Source of the DNA: an uncultured bacterium
GTDB taxonomy: Bacteria > Actinomycetota > Coriobacteriia > Coriobacteriales > Coriobacteriaceae
Reading direction: 5' to 3'
DNA: 64,000 nucleotides
Assembly (NCBI GenBank): GCA_905215525.1
Contig: CAJMQJ010000003.1
Span: 1 to 64,000, forward strand
Of this stretch, positions 43,254 to 52,569 are shown one piece after another. Below the pieces are notes generated by a model, which made no database searches, was not told the origin of the DNA, and worked only from the letters and a program-made list of their open reading frames with translations. The first letter of the stretch is position 1. Each line of letters opens with the position of its first letter. A program made the translations under genes and the position numbers.

Positions 43254-44135
43254 TTAAAGGATCTCGATCTCAAAGCCGCGGGTAACGGTCTCCCCCGGCT
43301 TGGCCACCAGGCAGCCACGCTTGTGCTCCAGAATATCGTCCTCGTCGGAGCAGGTGGACAGGCCGCCCCACGGTTCCACGGCCACAAAGTCGCCCTCGGG
43401 CTTGCTCCACACAATCAGGTACGGCATATCGGGGAACGTCAGGCGCACGCCCTTGTCCTCGGTCTTCTTGGTCAGCGTAACCACGCGGCTCTCGAGCACG
43501 TCGAAGATGGTCTCCGCGAAGTCGAAGAGTTCGTGGGTCAGCGGCAGGTTCTGGCCGATCATGGGGTTCTTGCTGCGATGCTCAACATCAATCAGGCCCG
43601 TCGAGGGAACGGCAGTACAGAGCTCGGCGGCCTCGCGTTGCTCAAAACGGAGCTCGTAGTCGTCATAGGACTCGCCCTCGTCAAGCGGGCACTTAAAGCC
43701 AGGGTGACCGCCCACAAAGAACGGCATGTCCTCGGTGCCCTCATTGGTCACCTCGTACGACACGGCCACCTTTGCCGCATCGATCGTGTAACGAGCAACG
43801 ATCTTAAACGGATACGGGTACTGCTCGAGCAGCTCGGCATGGTCGGCAGAGCTTAGGCTCAGTGCAACCATGTTGTCGCTCTGTTCCTCGAGCTTCCACT
43901 CCTGTTTGCGCGCAAAGCCGTGGCGGGCGAGCCTAACCTCGCGGCCGCCCATGGTCATTGCGTGACCGTCGCGAAGGCCGCCGCAGATCGGGAAACAAAT
44001 GGGTGCCTGGCCCGACCAGACCGCCGGGTCACCCTGCCACAGGTACTCACAGCCGTTGGCCGCAATAGAAGTGAACGATCCGCCAGCCGTGCTCAGTGCT
44101 ACGCGGATAGAACCGTTATCAAGAACAAACTCCAT
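43254..44135 (-). CDS. lacX: LacX-like aldose 1-epimerase family protein
   Basis: A 293-residue beta-sandwich galactose mutarotase-like protein (FPICGGLRDG, HGFARKQEW, GGHPGFKCPL, VEPWGGLSTC). Proteins of this type (LacX) lie in tagatose-pathway lac operons of lactic acid bacteria, with unproven exact role; mutarotation of a (phospho)sugar is likely. ATG 44135 follows AAGGGAAGG. Distinct from the classical GalM at 60973-62025. Confidence 0.85.
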   Translation of the reverse strand: MEFVLDNGSIRVALSTAGGSFTSIAANGCEYLWQGDPAVWSGQAPICFPICGGLRDGHAMTMGGREVRLARHGFARKQEWKLEEQSDNMVALSLSSADHAELLEQYPYPFKIVARYTIDAAKVAVSYEVTNEGTEDMPFFVGGHPGFKCPLDEGESYDDYELRFEQREAAELCTAVPSTGLIDVEHRSKNPMIGQNLPLTHELFDFAETIFDVLESRVVTLTKKTEDKGVRLTFPDMPYLIVWSKPEGDFVAVEPWGGLSTCSDEDDILEHKRGCLVAKPGETVTRGFEIEIL

Positions 44136-44366
44136 AGGAGCCTTCCCTTTCTTACGACAGCCCGCCAAGTCAGTGGGGCTGATAGAAAACCGGCCCGCGC
44201 CCCCTCACAGAAACGCGAGCCGTCAATTGAAAAGCTACAGAATGCCGGGTACCGCCAAAACGAAGCACTCAAGCCAAGCAAGCAAACGTGTTATCGGAGC
44301 AGCTAGCCGTACCAGAACGCTTCCCAACAACAGCGGTAACCCTGCTGGTACCCCCTACGTCAGCGA

Positions 44367-44467
44367 GCGGCGCTCAGGTGCCCCAGGTCGCCGCGAAAGA
44401 GGAGCGACGCGTACTTCATGTACGCGAGCGACGGTTTGAGCGGCGAGATGGGGTGCCTGAGCGCCGC
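44367..44467. repeat. Structured repeat (AGGTGCC family), copy 3
   Basis: Outer stem 44367-44384 with 44450-44467 (GCGGCGCTCAGG...), inner hairpin GCGTAC/GTACGC at 44409-44425, shared GAGGAGCG strand. Fills much of the 377-base gap between lacB and lacX; the rest shows nothing. Confidence 0.8.
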
Positions 44468-44512
44468 GCAGCGTCGACCCGTTACGCGGTTTGGCAAAAC
44501 CGCGTAACCTCC

Positions 44513-45037
44513 TTAGTCGTGGTATTCGCCGCGGTCCCACTTCTCGAGGAACTCGTCAAAGAAGTGCGGGTCAGCCTGAGCCTCGGCGTCGGCCTTATTG
44601 CAAGCGTCAATCTTGGCGATCAGGGCGTCGTGCTCGGGAGTCTTCTCGTAGGGCTCCTCCAGGAAGGCAAGCATAATGTCGGCCATCAGGAACTCACCGG
44701 TGATCTTACCGCCAAAGCCCACGATGTTGGCGTTGAGCTCGCGACGGGCATACAGGGCAGAGGTCATGTCGCGAACCAGGGCGCAGCGAGCGCCGGGAAC
44801 CTTGTTGACGGCGTTGGTGATGCCGATGCCGGTGCCGCACAGGGCCACGCCAAAGTCGGCCTTGCCGCTGGCAACAGCCTCGCCCACGGCCTTACCGTAG
44901 ATGGGATAGTGCGTACGGGTGTGGCTGTAGGTGCCACAGTCGAGCACCTTGTAGCCAGCCTGCTCCAGGCGGTCGGCCAGATAGATCTTCTCGTCCGTAA
45001 CGATATGGTCGCAACCGATTGCGATGGTCTTCTTCAT
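44513..45037 (-). CDS. lacB: Galactose-6-phosphate isomerase subunit LacB
   Basis: With LacA converts galactose 6-phosphate to tagatose 6-phosphate. The 174-residue RpiB-fold subunit has the active-site CGTGIGITNAVNKVPG loop with Cys and AIGCDHIVTDEK at the N-terminus, matching LacB (about 171). ATG 45037 follows AAAGGACG. It follows lacA by 63 bases. Confidence 0.95.
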   Translation of the reverse strand: MKKTIAIGCDHIVTDEKIYLADRLEQAGYKVLDCGTYSHTRTHYPIYGKAVGEAVASGKADFGVALCGTGIGITNAVNKVPGARCALVRDMTSALYARRELNANIVGFGGKITGEFLMADIMLAFLEEPYEKTPEHDALIAKIDACNKADAEAQADPHFFDEFLEKWDRGEYHD

Positions 45038-45100
45038 CAGAACGTCCTTTCGTCTGAATTCACAAGTTGAGGTAGAAGTTCGAGTTCTCGGTGGCTCTCG

Positions 45101-45529
45101 TTAGGCCATCTTGTTGAGCATGTCGACACGGATCTGGTGACGGCCGCCGGCGTACTGGGCGCGCAGGAACTCGCGGGCGATCTTCTTGGCGACCTCGGTG
45201 CCCACAACGCCCGGGCCCATGGTGACCATGCGCGAACCGTTGTGCTCGCGGGTCATGTAAGCGGAACGCTCGTCGGAAATGTTGGCGACGACCATGCCCT
45301 TGATCTTGACGGCGGCCATATAGGAGCCGACGCCGTACTTATCGAATGCGAAGCCCTGGGAATCCTTGTGCTCCAGCAGGTCCTTGGCAACGGCGGTCGC
45401 GGAATCGACAAAGTCCGCGGCAGGGGTCTCGGAATAGTCGACGACCTCGTGACCGTCGGCGATGAGCATCTCCTTGATGGACTCCTTCATCGACATACCG
45501 TCGGCATCGGAAGCGATTACAACCCTCAT
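45101..45529 (-). CDS. lacA: Galactose-6-phosphate isomerase subunit LacA
   Basis: The 142-residue LacA subunit (IASDADGMSMKESIKEML, GVGSYMAAVKIKGMVVANI, GPGVVGTEVAKKI). As in known LacA proteins it lacks the catalytic Cys of LacB. Ribosome binding site AAGGAGGATGTC before ATG. First gene of the lacAB-lacX-lacC set, with an operator-rich leader upstream. Confidence 0.95.
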   Translation of the reverse strand: MRVVIASDADGMSMKESIKEMLIADGHEVVDYSETPAADFVDSATAVAKDLLEHKDSQGFAFDKYGVGSYMAAVKIKGMVVANISDERSAYMTREHNGSRMVTMGPGVVGTEVAKKIAREFLRAQYAGGRHQIRVDMLNKMA

Positions 45530-45635
45530 GACATCCTCCTTGAGAGATACGCAGGTGCGTAGTTTCTGTTTGGAAGTGTTGAATCGCGTTCAGGTCCGGG
45601 CATCTGAATGTGCGGTTCTTCACTGTTCATGTTTA

Positions 45636-45711
45636 TTTGAACACATTCAAACATTTACTGCAATAACTATTTGTTTATCTTTGTTCTTTTTTGAACAAAT
45701 ACCGTTCGCGG
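45636..45711. promoter_or_regulatory. Operator region upstream of lacA
   Basis: Palindromes TTTGAA/TTCAAA (45636-45651) and TTTGTTC/GAACAAA (45680-45699), then ACCGTTCGCGG (45701-45711). The first two resemble LacR/DeoR TGTTT-type operators; a similar pattern precedes the second deoR gene at 60800-60819. Confidence 0.65.
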
Positions 45712-45769
45712 ATGATTGGTGACCGTTTGAGCCCGGCGCAGACGTAGCGACCATGTGTTCAACAAACAA

Positions 45770-45802
45770 AAGGGCGGCCGAGAACGTGTCTCGGCCGCCC
45801 TT
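45770..45802 (-). terminator. Terminator of the membrane protein gene
   Basis: A 14-base perfect stem, 45770-45783 with 45789-45802; TTTTGTTTG follows on the minus strand. Confidence 0.9.
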
Positions 45803-45836
45803 CTTACGGTTGATCTTCCAAAGTTCGCTTTGCCGC

Positions 45837-46850
45837 CTACTCAGACTGCCCACTCTTCTTGGCATGTTTGGACGGAGCGCTCAAGAAACGGCCCGTCAAA
45901 TAGTTCGCCGGGCCAGAGATATCGATCCCCAGTAGCGTGTGTCCCAGCCACAGAAACGCCGCGAGCACCAGCAGCGGGATAACGCACGAGGTCACGATCA
46001 TCACGATGACGCCTTCGATCAGATCGGTCACCTGCCGCACGATCTCGTCGGTCATCTGCTTGGCACCACTGGTTACCGACGTGACCAGGCTCGAGGCCCC
46101 GTCAGTCAACTGCTCGAGCACGTTTTTGGACTCCGTGGCCTCGGCCTTTTTCTTGCTTGCTTTGGAGTTATCGCTATCTGCCGCACTCGCAGCGTCCGCT
46201 GCCTTTTGCTCAGCTTGCTCAATACTTACGCGATACGTTTCATCGACCTTCTGCGACACCCATACGCTCGCGGGCACAAGCGCCATGCCGATTACGGCAA
46301 CCACCAACACGCGCGTCGCCACACGGCGCAGGACGGCGCTCGTGCTCCAGCGCCCGTGGAAGCCAAGCGACACCGCAAAGAGCACCAACGCAAACGGGAT
46401 TAAGATGCCTAGGCCAACCGACCACAAAATAGTCAGCAGATATTTCTCGAGATAGAGCACGGCAAGCACGATGCCCAAGTTGCCTGAAAGCTGCGCGAGC
46501 TGCTCGGCAACCGGCGTTCCCGTATCACCCGGCAGCGCGGTAATGCCCGCAGATAGCGCCACGCACGAGGTCGTGAGCGCCAGTACGTTACCTTTCTTTT
46601 GATCGATGACCTCGATGGTGGAGTCCCAAGTCTTGGTATCGGCAAAATGCGGACGAGCTACAAAGCCCGACAGCAGCGCCAGCACCACGAGCGCAACGAT
46701 AAAGCCAATCTGCAGCTTTTTGTTTGCGCACACGACATCGGACAGGCTGGGCTGCAGCTCGGTTACCGTCGTATGCTCGGTTATCTGGACAGGACGCCCA
46801 TGAGCCATCTCATACGCGTCTCTTTTTTGAATTGATCCGTTGTCCGGCAT
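45837..46850 (-). CDS. Predicted membrane protein, unknown function
   Basis: A 337-residue protein with about five hydrophobic segments (near residues 47-68, 90-107, 138-165, 178-198 and 285-310). Between the last two is a charged Ala/Lys/Glu-rich region (about 205-245) likely to form a coiled coil. No enzyme motif or family recognised. ATG follows GGAGG. It sits inside the lactose island between lacA and lacF but has its own terminator, so a transport link is only positional. Confidence 0.75.
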   Translation of the reverse strand: MPDNGSIQKRDAYEMAHGRPVQITEHTTVTELQPSLSDVVCANKKLQIGFIVALVVLALLSGFVARPHFADTKTWDSTIEVIDQKKGNVLALTTSCVALSAGITALPGDTGTPVAEQLAQLSGNLGIVLAVLYLEKYLLTILWSVGLGILIPFALVLFAVSLGFHGRWSTSAVLRRVATRVLVVAVIGMALVPASVWVSQKVDETYRVSIEQAEQKAADAASAADSDNSKASKKKAEATESKNVLEQLTDGASSLVTSVTSGAKQMTDEIVRQVTDLIEGVIVMIVTSCVIPLLVLAAFLWLGHTLLGIDISGPANYLTGRFLSAPSKHAKKSGQSE

Positions 46851-46967
46851 TTGGATACCTCCTCATTCCGGCCTGTATTGCGGTGGAAAGTATACCCACC
46901 CATCGAAAAACCGAACGGCAGGAGGCGCAACAAGCTGCTGTATGATCCGCCCGCCATGAAATGGGCC

Positions 46968-47097
46968 CATCTACTACGTTTAACCGCCCATCCCCGACCA
47001 TGCCACAAAGCGAAAAAACAAAACCGCAGGTAGAAGTCCTGCGATTTTTCATGAAACGCGGGTGTGTTCGAGGGTATCGGGTTAAACGTAGTAGATG
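46968..47097. repeat. ACTACGTTTA palindromic element, copy 1
   Basis: A perfect 18-base outer stem, 46968-46985 with 47080-47097. The minus strand carries the loop core TACCTGCGGTTTTGTTTTTT (47013-47032). Homologous to 62132-62286. The rest of 46851-47265 holds only the lacF terminator. Confidence 0.85.
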
Positions 47098-47206
47098 AGC
47101 CAGTTTCGTGGCGAGCGCTGCCAACCGATCCTCCGGGGACGGGAAAAGCGGGTCATTTGGGGCTGTCGGCCCCTATTTCGCCGCAACCTAGATAGGTGGG
47201 ATACAA

Positions 47207-47239
47207 AAAACCCTGCCGCGGATAGCGGCAGGGTTTTTG
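47207..47239. terminator. Bidirectional terminator after lacF
   Basis: Stem 47207-47219 with 47225-47237 (AAAACCCTGCCGC), A and T runs on both sides. Confidence 0.92.
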
Positions 47240-47265
47240 GAAGGGGACGAGGTTGTGAGGGTTCG

Positions 47266-47604
47266 TTAGGCGAGCTTGGCCTCGAGCTCAGCGATGCGCT
47301 TGTAGGCATCGATGGTAAAGCGGGTCTGCTTCTCCAAGATCATGGTGGTCATGAGGGTGTCCTGAGCGTGGGCCATGATGAAGGTCATCTCCATCTCGCC
47401 GCCGCCGGCCTCCTGCGAAAGCAGCTTGGTCTGCGTGTCGTGGGCGCCAATGAGTGCATCGCTCGCATCCTTGTGCAGCTGTTCGGCCTTCTCAAAATCA
47501 CCCTCGCGAGCAGCATCGAGCGCTGCAAGCAGATCAGTCTGGGCGTCACCCGCGTATGCGACGATCTCGAATCCAACCATCGAGATTTCTTCTTTGGTTG
47601 CCAT
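47266..47604 (-). CDS. lacF: PTS lactose/cellobiose EIIA component
   Basis: Carries phosphate from HPr to EIIB on His79 (FIMAHAQDTLMTT). The 112-residue helical protein matches the lactose-family EIIA (about 105). AAAGGAACG precedes the ATG. It is the only EIIA of this family in the window, so it probably serves both EIICB proteins (49181-50956 and 54178-55962). Upstream at 47748-47758 is the CCGTGAACGGT motif, with a second GAACGGT near 47731. Confidence 0.93.
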   Translation of the reverse strand: MATKEEISMVGFEIVAYAGDAQTDLLAALDAAREGDFEKAEQLHKDASDALIGAHDTQTKLLSQEAGGGEMEMTFIMAHAQDTLMTTMILEKQTRFTIDAYKRIAELEAKLA

Positions 47605-47747
47605 ATTGCGTTCCTTTCACATATGAACCAATGGAGAGCATCGCGTCCGGGCATACGCGCTGCGCTGTGTATGGCAGGAACATTAACATTCAAACAAAAA
47701 AGAACAGCGCAAAACGTAATTTCGAGCTATGAACGGTTGCTTTTCGC

Positions 47748-47758
47748 CCGTGAACGGT
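47748..47758. promoter_or_regulatory. CCGTGAACGGT motif upstream of lacF
   Basis: Reverse complement of ACCGTTCACGG, about 145 bases before the lacF start. TTCAAAC, as in the lacA operators, lies nearby at about 47689. Confidence 0.5.
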
Positions 47759-47818
47759 TTTTAAACCAATCTGAACATTCTCGAACACAATTAGCGGCAA
47801 CCCAAACAGGTCCGCACC

Positions 47819-48823
47819 CTAGCGTACATCGCGCACCGTATCGCCCTCGACGAGCACACCCGGAAACAGCATGTGCTCCACACCGGGTGCAGCGCCCTCG
47901 GCGCCGGCAATCTTGTCGACCGCCCACATGCCGACGCGCTTGTTGTCAAAGCGCACCGTAGTCAGGCGACGATCGGGCACGATATCGCCCAAACTATCGT
48001 CAACACCCACCACGCTTACGTCCTCGGGCACGCGCCTTCCGCACGACTCGAGCCCGCGAATGCAGCCGTAGGCCATGGCATCGTTGGAAGCATAAATGGC
48101 CGTACAGGTCGGATCGTCCGCCAGAGCCTGACCGGCAGCATACCCGCTCCGTGCCGTCCAATCGCCACGGACGAGTCGCGGCGGCTCAATACCATGCGCG
48201 CGCAATGTCTCACGCCAGCCCTCCTCGCGTTGCATGCCCGAAAGCGAGCGCTCGGGGCACGAGATAAAGTGCACGGTCCTGTGCCCCTGCCCCAGCAAGT
48301 ACTCGACCACCTGGCGCGAGCAATCGAACTGGTCGTTATCGACCGTCGAGCACAGCGGGTGCTCCAGCATGGTAACGAGCACCGTCTGCATACCGGGCAG
48401 CGGCTCAAAGGTGCCAAAATCCGCCGGCATGCGGTTCATGATCACAACCATGCCGTCCACCGGAAGCGCACTCATGCGCGTTGATGCGCTCTCGAGGGTA
48501 TAGGGGTGTCCATCTACTTTAGTAAGGGTGATGGCATAGCCGTGTTTGTCGGCTGCGGCGGCAAAGCCCTCCATACGGTCGAGGTTGCCGGTACCGGTAA
48601 TGTTGAACATGGCGACGCCGACCGTCTTGAACTTGCCGCGACGCAGCGACCGGCCGGCAAAGTTTGGACGATAGCCAAGCTCGCGCATGGCGGCGCGCAC
48701 GCGCTCCTTGGTCTCGGGGCGCACGCTGGGCGAATCATGCACGGTGCGCGAGACCGTCTGCTCCGAGACGCCCGCGAGACGTGCCACGTCTTTGACGGAT
48801 ACCGATTTTTTAACAGCGGCCAT
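47819..48823 (-). CDS. LacI-family regulator 2
   Basis: A 334-residue repressor: VSVKDVARLAGVSEQTVSRTV helix-turn-helix and a sensor domain with VVGVDDSLGD. Similar in layout to regulators 1 and 3 (all share an RPxFAGRSLRRG-like hinge and a DGM(I/V) segment). Divergent from the first EIICB gene; TGTTAACGTTGCCA and its inverted match lie between them. Expected inducer is a beta-galactoside or its phosphate. Confidence 0.9.
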   Translation of the reverse strand: MAAVKKSVSVKDVARLAGVSEQTVSRTVHDSPSVRPETKERVRAAMRELGYRPNFAGRSLRRGKFKTVGVAMFNITGTGNLDRMEGFAAAADKHGYAITLTKVDGHPYTLESASTRMSALPVDGMVVIMNRMPADFGTFEPLPGMQTVLVTMLEHPLCSTVDNDQFDCSRQVVEYLLGQGHRTVHFISCPERSLSGMQREEGWRETLRAHGIEPPRLVRGDWTARSGYAAGQALADDPTCTAIYASNDAMAYGCIRGLESCGRRVPEDVSVVGVDDSLGDIVPDRRLTTVRFDNKRVGMWAVDKIAGAEGAAPGVEHMLFPGVLVEGDTVRDVR

Positions 48824-48935
48824 AGGTCGATCTTTCTATGTCAACGATGCCATTGGTGGCACCCTACGCAGTCAAATGAAACGTCTTTAAGTATATCTAA
48901 CGCCTCCTCCGCCATACGCTCACCACCCAAAACCT

Positions 48936-49117
48936 ACCGTTCACCGACATTTTTGCTTCCCCGAACGGCTTTTGTAGTCCAAATGTTAACGTTGCCATTG
49001 TGCAAACACAGAGCCACCGGGCGGCTCAAACGTTTACGCATAAGGAATCGACGGTTCGCAGGCACAGGAACCATCAGTTCGCGTCTTTTTTTGTGTCGCA
49101 AAATGGCAACGTCAACA
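48936..49117. promoter_or_regulatory. LacI operators and ACCGTTCACCG site upstream of EIICB 1
   Basis: TGTTAACGTTGCCA at 48984-48997 and the inverted near-match TGGCAACGTCAACA at 49104-49117, 120 bases apart. ACCGTTCACCG at 48936-48946. Otherwise noncoding (48824-49180). Confidence 0.8.
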
Positions 49118-49180
49118 TTTTGGCAACCAAACGCCAAAAGCTACCATCGTTGCTAACCCACCGACTCTTAGGAGCATTGC

Positions 49181-50956
49181 ATGGAGCAACTCATCGCCAT
49201 CATCGAAAAGGGCCAACCCTTTTTCAACGCGATCGCCCGCAACAAGTACCTCAAGGCGATCCGCGACGGCTTTATCTCCGTCATCCCCATCATCATCTTC
49301 TCGTCCATCTTCTGCCTGGTAGCCTCGGTCCCCAACATCTGGGGTTTCTACTGGCCCGATGACATCAACAACGCCCTGTGGAAGTGTTACAACTACTCCA
49401 TGGGCATCCTGGCCATCGCCTGCGCCGCCACCACGGCCAAGCACTTCGCCGACGCCCAGAACCGTGATCTGCCCAAGAACAACCAGATCAACTTTATCTC
49501 GTGCATGTGCGCGGCCATCATCGGCTTCTTGCTCCTTTCGAGCGACACGATCGCCACGGACGCCGCCAGCGGCTTCAACACCACCTATCTTGGTTCCAAG
49601 GGCCTGCTGACTGCCTTCATCGCTGCGTTTGTGACCGGCATCATCTACAAGTTCTTCATTAAGCGCAACATCACCGTCAAGATGCCCGAGCAGGTTCCGC
49701 CCAACATTTCGCAGACCTTTAAGGACATCATCCCCTTCTCCGTCTGCATCACCGTCTTTTGGGTCTTTGACATCGTCTTCCGCGCTGCCTTTGGCTTCTG
49801 CTTTGCCCAGGGCGTCATCCAGGTGTTCCAGCCCCTGTTCACCGCCGCCGACGGCTACATCGGCCTCGCTGTGATCTACGGTGCCATGAGCCTCTTCTGG
49901 TTCGTCGGCGTCCACGGCCCCTCGATCGTCGAGCCCGCCATCGCCGCCGCCCTCGTTGCCAACATGACCGACAACCTGGCTGCGTTCCAGGCTGGCCAGC
50001 ACGCTTCCGCTGTCCTGACCCAGGGTGCCCAGTACTTCGTCGTCTGCATGGGCGGCACCGGCGCCACGCTCGTCCTGGTCTTTATGTTCTGCTTCCTGGC
50101 CAAGTCTCAGGAGATGCGCGCCGTCGGTAAGGCAGCCATCGTCCCCGTGTGCTTTGCCGTCAACGAGCCGCTGCTGTTCGCCGCGCCTATCGTGCTCAAC
50201 CCCGTCTTCTTTGTCCCGTTTGTTTTTGCCCCGATCGCCAACATCTGGATCCTCAAGATCTTTATCGACTTCTTGGGCATGAACGGCTTTATGTACACCC
50301 TGCCCTGGACCGTCCCCGGCCCCATCGGCACCATCATGGGCTTGGGCTTCCAGCCGCTCGCCTTTGTGATGCTCGCCCTCATCCTGGTCGTCGACTTTGT
50401 CCTGTACTACCCGTTCTTCCGTGCCTATGACGCCCAGAAGTGCGCCGAGGAGGCCGAGATCTCCCAGGAGGAGCTCGCCGCCAAGAACGCCGAGAAGGCC
50501 GCCAAGCTCAACGATGCCTTCCAGGGCAAGGCTGACGCCAAGAGCGTTGCCGCCGGCGCTGCTGCCGAGGCCGTGAAGGTCGACTCCCCTGCCGCTTCTG
50601 CAGCACCCGCTGCCGAGGCAACGACCGCCAGCGACCTCAACGGCAAGCGCGTGCTCGTGCTCTGCCAGGGCGGCGGTACCTCGGGCCTGCTCGCCAACGC
50701 ACTGGCCAAGGCTGCCAAGGAGCGCGGCATCAATCTTGAGACCGCTGCCGAGGCCTATGGCAACCACGTCGACATGCTCCCCGACTTTGACCTGGTCGTC
50801 CTGGCCCCGCAGGCCGCAAGCTACCTGGCCGACCTGCAGAAAGACTGCGAGCGCGTGGGCAACAAATGCGTCGCCTGCCGCGGTAAGCAGTACATTGAGC
50901 TCTCCCAGAACGGCGACAAGTCTCTCGCCTTCGTCTCCGAGCAGCTTTCGAAGTAA
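49181..50956 (+). CDS. lacE: PTS lactose-type EIICB component, copy 1
   Basis: A 591-residue permease. The EIIC domain (about 1-430) has the substrate-site regions VGVHGPSIVEP and NEPLLFAAPIVLNP. An Ala/Pro/Glu-rich linker (about 440-485) leads to the EIIB domain (about 490-591), whose phosphorylated Cys495 is in VLVLCQGGGTSG. It imports and phosphorylates lactose or a related beta-galactoside. TTAGGAGC precedes the ATG. Followed by its terminator and lacG copy 1. Confidence 0.93.
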   Translation: MEQLIAIIEKGQPFFNAIARNKYLKAIRDGFISVIPIIIFSSIFCLVASVPNIWGFYWPDDINNALWKCYNYSMGILAIACAATTAKHFADAQNRDLPKNNQINFISCMCAAIIGFLLLSSDTIATDAASGFNTTYLGSKGLLTAFIAAFVTGIIYKFFIKRNITVKMPEQVPPNISQTFKDIIPFSVCITVFWVFDIVFRAAFGFCFAQGVIQVFQPLFTAADGYIGLAVIYGAMSLFWFVGVHGPSIVEPAIAAALVANMTDNLAAFQAGQHASAVLTQGAQYFVVCMGGTGATLVLVFMFCFLAKSQEMRAVGKAAIVPVCFAVNEPLLFAAPIVLNPVFFVPFVFAPIANIWILKIFIDFLGMNGFMYTLPWTVPGPIGTIMGLGFQPLAFVMLALILVVDFVLYYPFFRAYDAQKCAEEAEISQEELAAKNAEKAAKLNDAFQGKADAKSVAAGAAAEAVKVDSPAASAAPAAEATTASDLNGKRVLVLCQGGGTSGLLANALAKAAKERGINLETAAEAYGNHVDMLPDFDLVVLAPQAASYLADLQKDCERVGNKCVACRGKQYIELSQNGDKSLAFVSEQLSK

Positions 50957-50965
50957 GTAACGCTC

Positions 50966-51000
50966 AGGGCCAGCCGACCATCCAAGACCGGCTGGCCCTT
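50966..51000 (+). terminator. Hairpin between EIICB 1 and lacG 1
   Basis: Stem 50966-50976 with 50989-51000. Followed by TTCGATTT, a weak T tract, so it probably attenuates rather than stops transcription into lacG. Confidence 0.7.
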
Positions 51001-51022
51001 CGATTTAGACGATTGGATCATC

Positions 51023-52462
51023 ATGTCCGTTAATCCTGCTAGCGTCACCAATCCGCCTGCGCAGTTTCCCGAGGACTTTGTCTTTGGCGGCGCCACTGCT
51101 GCCTACCAGGTAGAGGGCGAGACCCGCACTCACGGTAAGGGCAAGGTTGCCTGGGACGACTTTCTGGAAGCCCAAGGCCGTTTCTCCCCCGATCCCGCTT
51201 CGGACTTCTACAACCAGTACCCCGTCGATCTGGAGCTGTGCGAGGAGTTTGACATCAACGGCATTCGCCTCTCCATTGCCTGGAGCCGCATCTTCCCCAA
51301 CGGCACCGGCGAAATCAACCCCGAGGGCGTCCAGTTCTACCACGATCTCTTCGCCGAGTGCCATAAGCACCATGTTGAGCCGTTCGTCACGCTGCATCAC
51401 TTTGACACGCCGCTTCCCCTCTTTGAGAAGGGCGACTTCCTCAACCGCGAGACCATCGATGCCTTTGTGGACTTTGCCACCTTCTGCTTTAAGGAGTACG
51501 CTGACCAGGTGACCTACTGGTTCACCTTTAACGAGATCTGGGCCGACGCCTCCAACACCTACATCGAGGGTACCTTCCCCGGCGGCGTCAAAGCTCATCT
51601 GGCCGAGGCCTTCCAGTGCGAGCACAACATGATGCTCGCCCACGCCAAGGCCGTGCTGGCCTTCCACAACGGCGGTTTTAAGGGCAAGATCGGCGTCATT
51701 CAATCGCTGGAGTTTAAGTACCCACTCAACGAGAACGACCCCGCCGACATCAAGGCCGCCAACAACGAGCACGTGCTGCAGAACCAGTTTCTGCTCGACG
51801 CTACCTTCCGCGGCGACTACGCGCCCGACACCCTCGAGTGCGCCAACCGCCTGGCCGCCATCTCGGGCGGCACCATCGAAATCCTGGACGAGGATCTGGA
51901 AATCATGCGCGAGGCCGCGCTCTACAACGACTACCTGGGTGTCAACAACTACCAGTGCCGTTTCCTCAAGGCTTACGACGGCGAGAACGACCTGCACCAC
52001 AACGGTACGGGCGAGAAGGGCACCGGCCGCTGGCGCGTCAAGGGCATTGGCGAGCACGTGAACAAGCCCGGCATCCCCACCACCGACTGGGACTGGATCA
52101 TCTATCCCGAGGGTCTGTTCGATCTGCTCGTCTACATTAAGCAGCGCTACCCCAACTACAAGCAGATCTTCATCACCGAGAACGGCATGGGCTACAAGGA
52201 CCCCTACAAGGACGGTTTTGTGGACGACCAGCCGCGCATCGACTACATCGAGCAGCACCTGCGCTGGCTGCTCAAGGCCATGGAGGTGGGCGTCAACGTG
52301 GGCGGCTACTTCCTGTGGAGCCTGCAGGATCAGTTCTCCTGGACCAATGGCTACAACAAGCGTTACGGCTTCTTCTACGTTGACTTTGAAACCCAGAAGC
52401 GCACGCCCAAGGCAAGCGCCTACTGGTACAAGCACGTGGCGCAGACCCGTCGTCTGGACTAA
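51023..52462 (+). CDS. lacG: 6-Phospho-beta-galactosidase, GH1, copy 1
   Basis: Hydrolyses lactose 6-phosphate to galactose 6-phosphate and glucose. The 479-residue GH1 enzyme has acid/base Glu171 (TFNEIWA) and nucleophile Glu386 (ITENGMG). The 6-phosphate pocket sequence SWTNGYNKRYG is that of LacG. Length fits LacG (about 470). The gap to the EIICB stop is 66 bases. Phospho-beta-glucosidase activity cannot be excluded. A cluster of four palindromes lies downstream. Confidence 0.93.
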   Translation: MSVNPASVTNPPAQFPEDFVFGGATAAYQVEGETRTHGKGKVAWDDFLEAQGRFSPDPASDFYNQYPVDLELCEEFDINGIRLSIAWSRIFPNGTGEINPEGVQFYHDLFAECHKHHVEPFVTLHHFDTPLPLFEKGDFLNRETIDAFVDFATFCFKEYADQVTYWFTFNEIWADASNTYIEGTFPGGVKAHLAEAFQCEHNMMLAHAKAVLAFHNGGFKGKIGVIQSLEFKYPLNENDPADIKAANNEHVLQNQFLLDATFRGDYAPDTLECANRLAAISGGTIEILDEDLEIMREAALYNDYLGVNNYQCRFLKAYDGENDLHHNGTGEKGTGRWRVKGIGEHVNKPGIPTTDWDWIIYPEGLFDLLVYIKQRYPNYKQIFITENGMGYKDPYKDGFVDDQPRIDYIEQHLRWLLKAMEVGVNVGGYFLWSLQDQFSWTNGYNKRYGFFYVDFETQKRTPKASAYWYKHVAQTRRLD

Positions 52463-52507
52463 AGACTAGCGGGGTTGCCTGCCCACATAACCTGTCCCCA
52501 TTTCTCA

Positions 52508-52553
52508 GCCGGGGGCGGCACGTCACAAGGCGCGCCGCCCCCGGCCTTTGTGT
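52508..52553 (+). terminator. Terminator of lacG 1
   Basis: Stem 52508-52519 with 52534-52545 followed by CTTTGTGTTT. Confidence 0.88.
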
Positions 52554-52569
52554 TTGAGCGGGTCGGCAA

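Noticed and set aside
49112..50767. Long antisense open frame opposite EIICB 1 (and similar ones opposite galT, the second EIICB and lacG)
   Set aside because: Mirror-frame composition, no ribosome binding sites, and fully covered by recognised genes.
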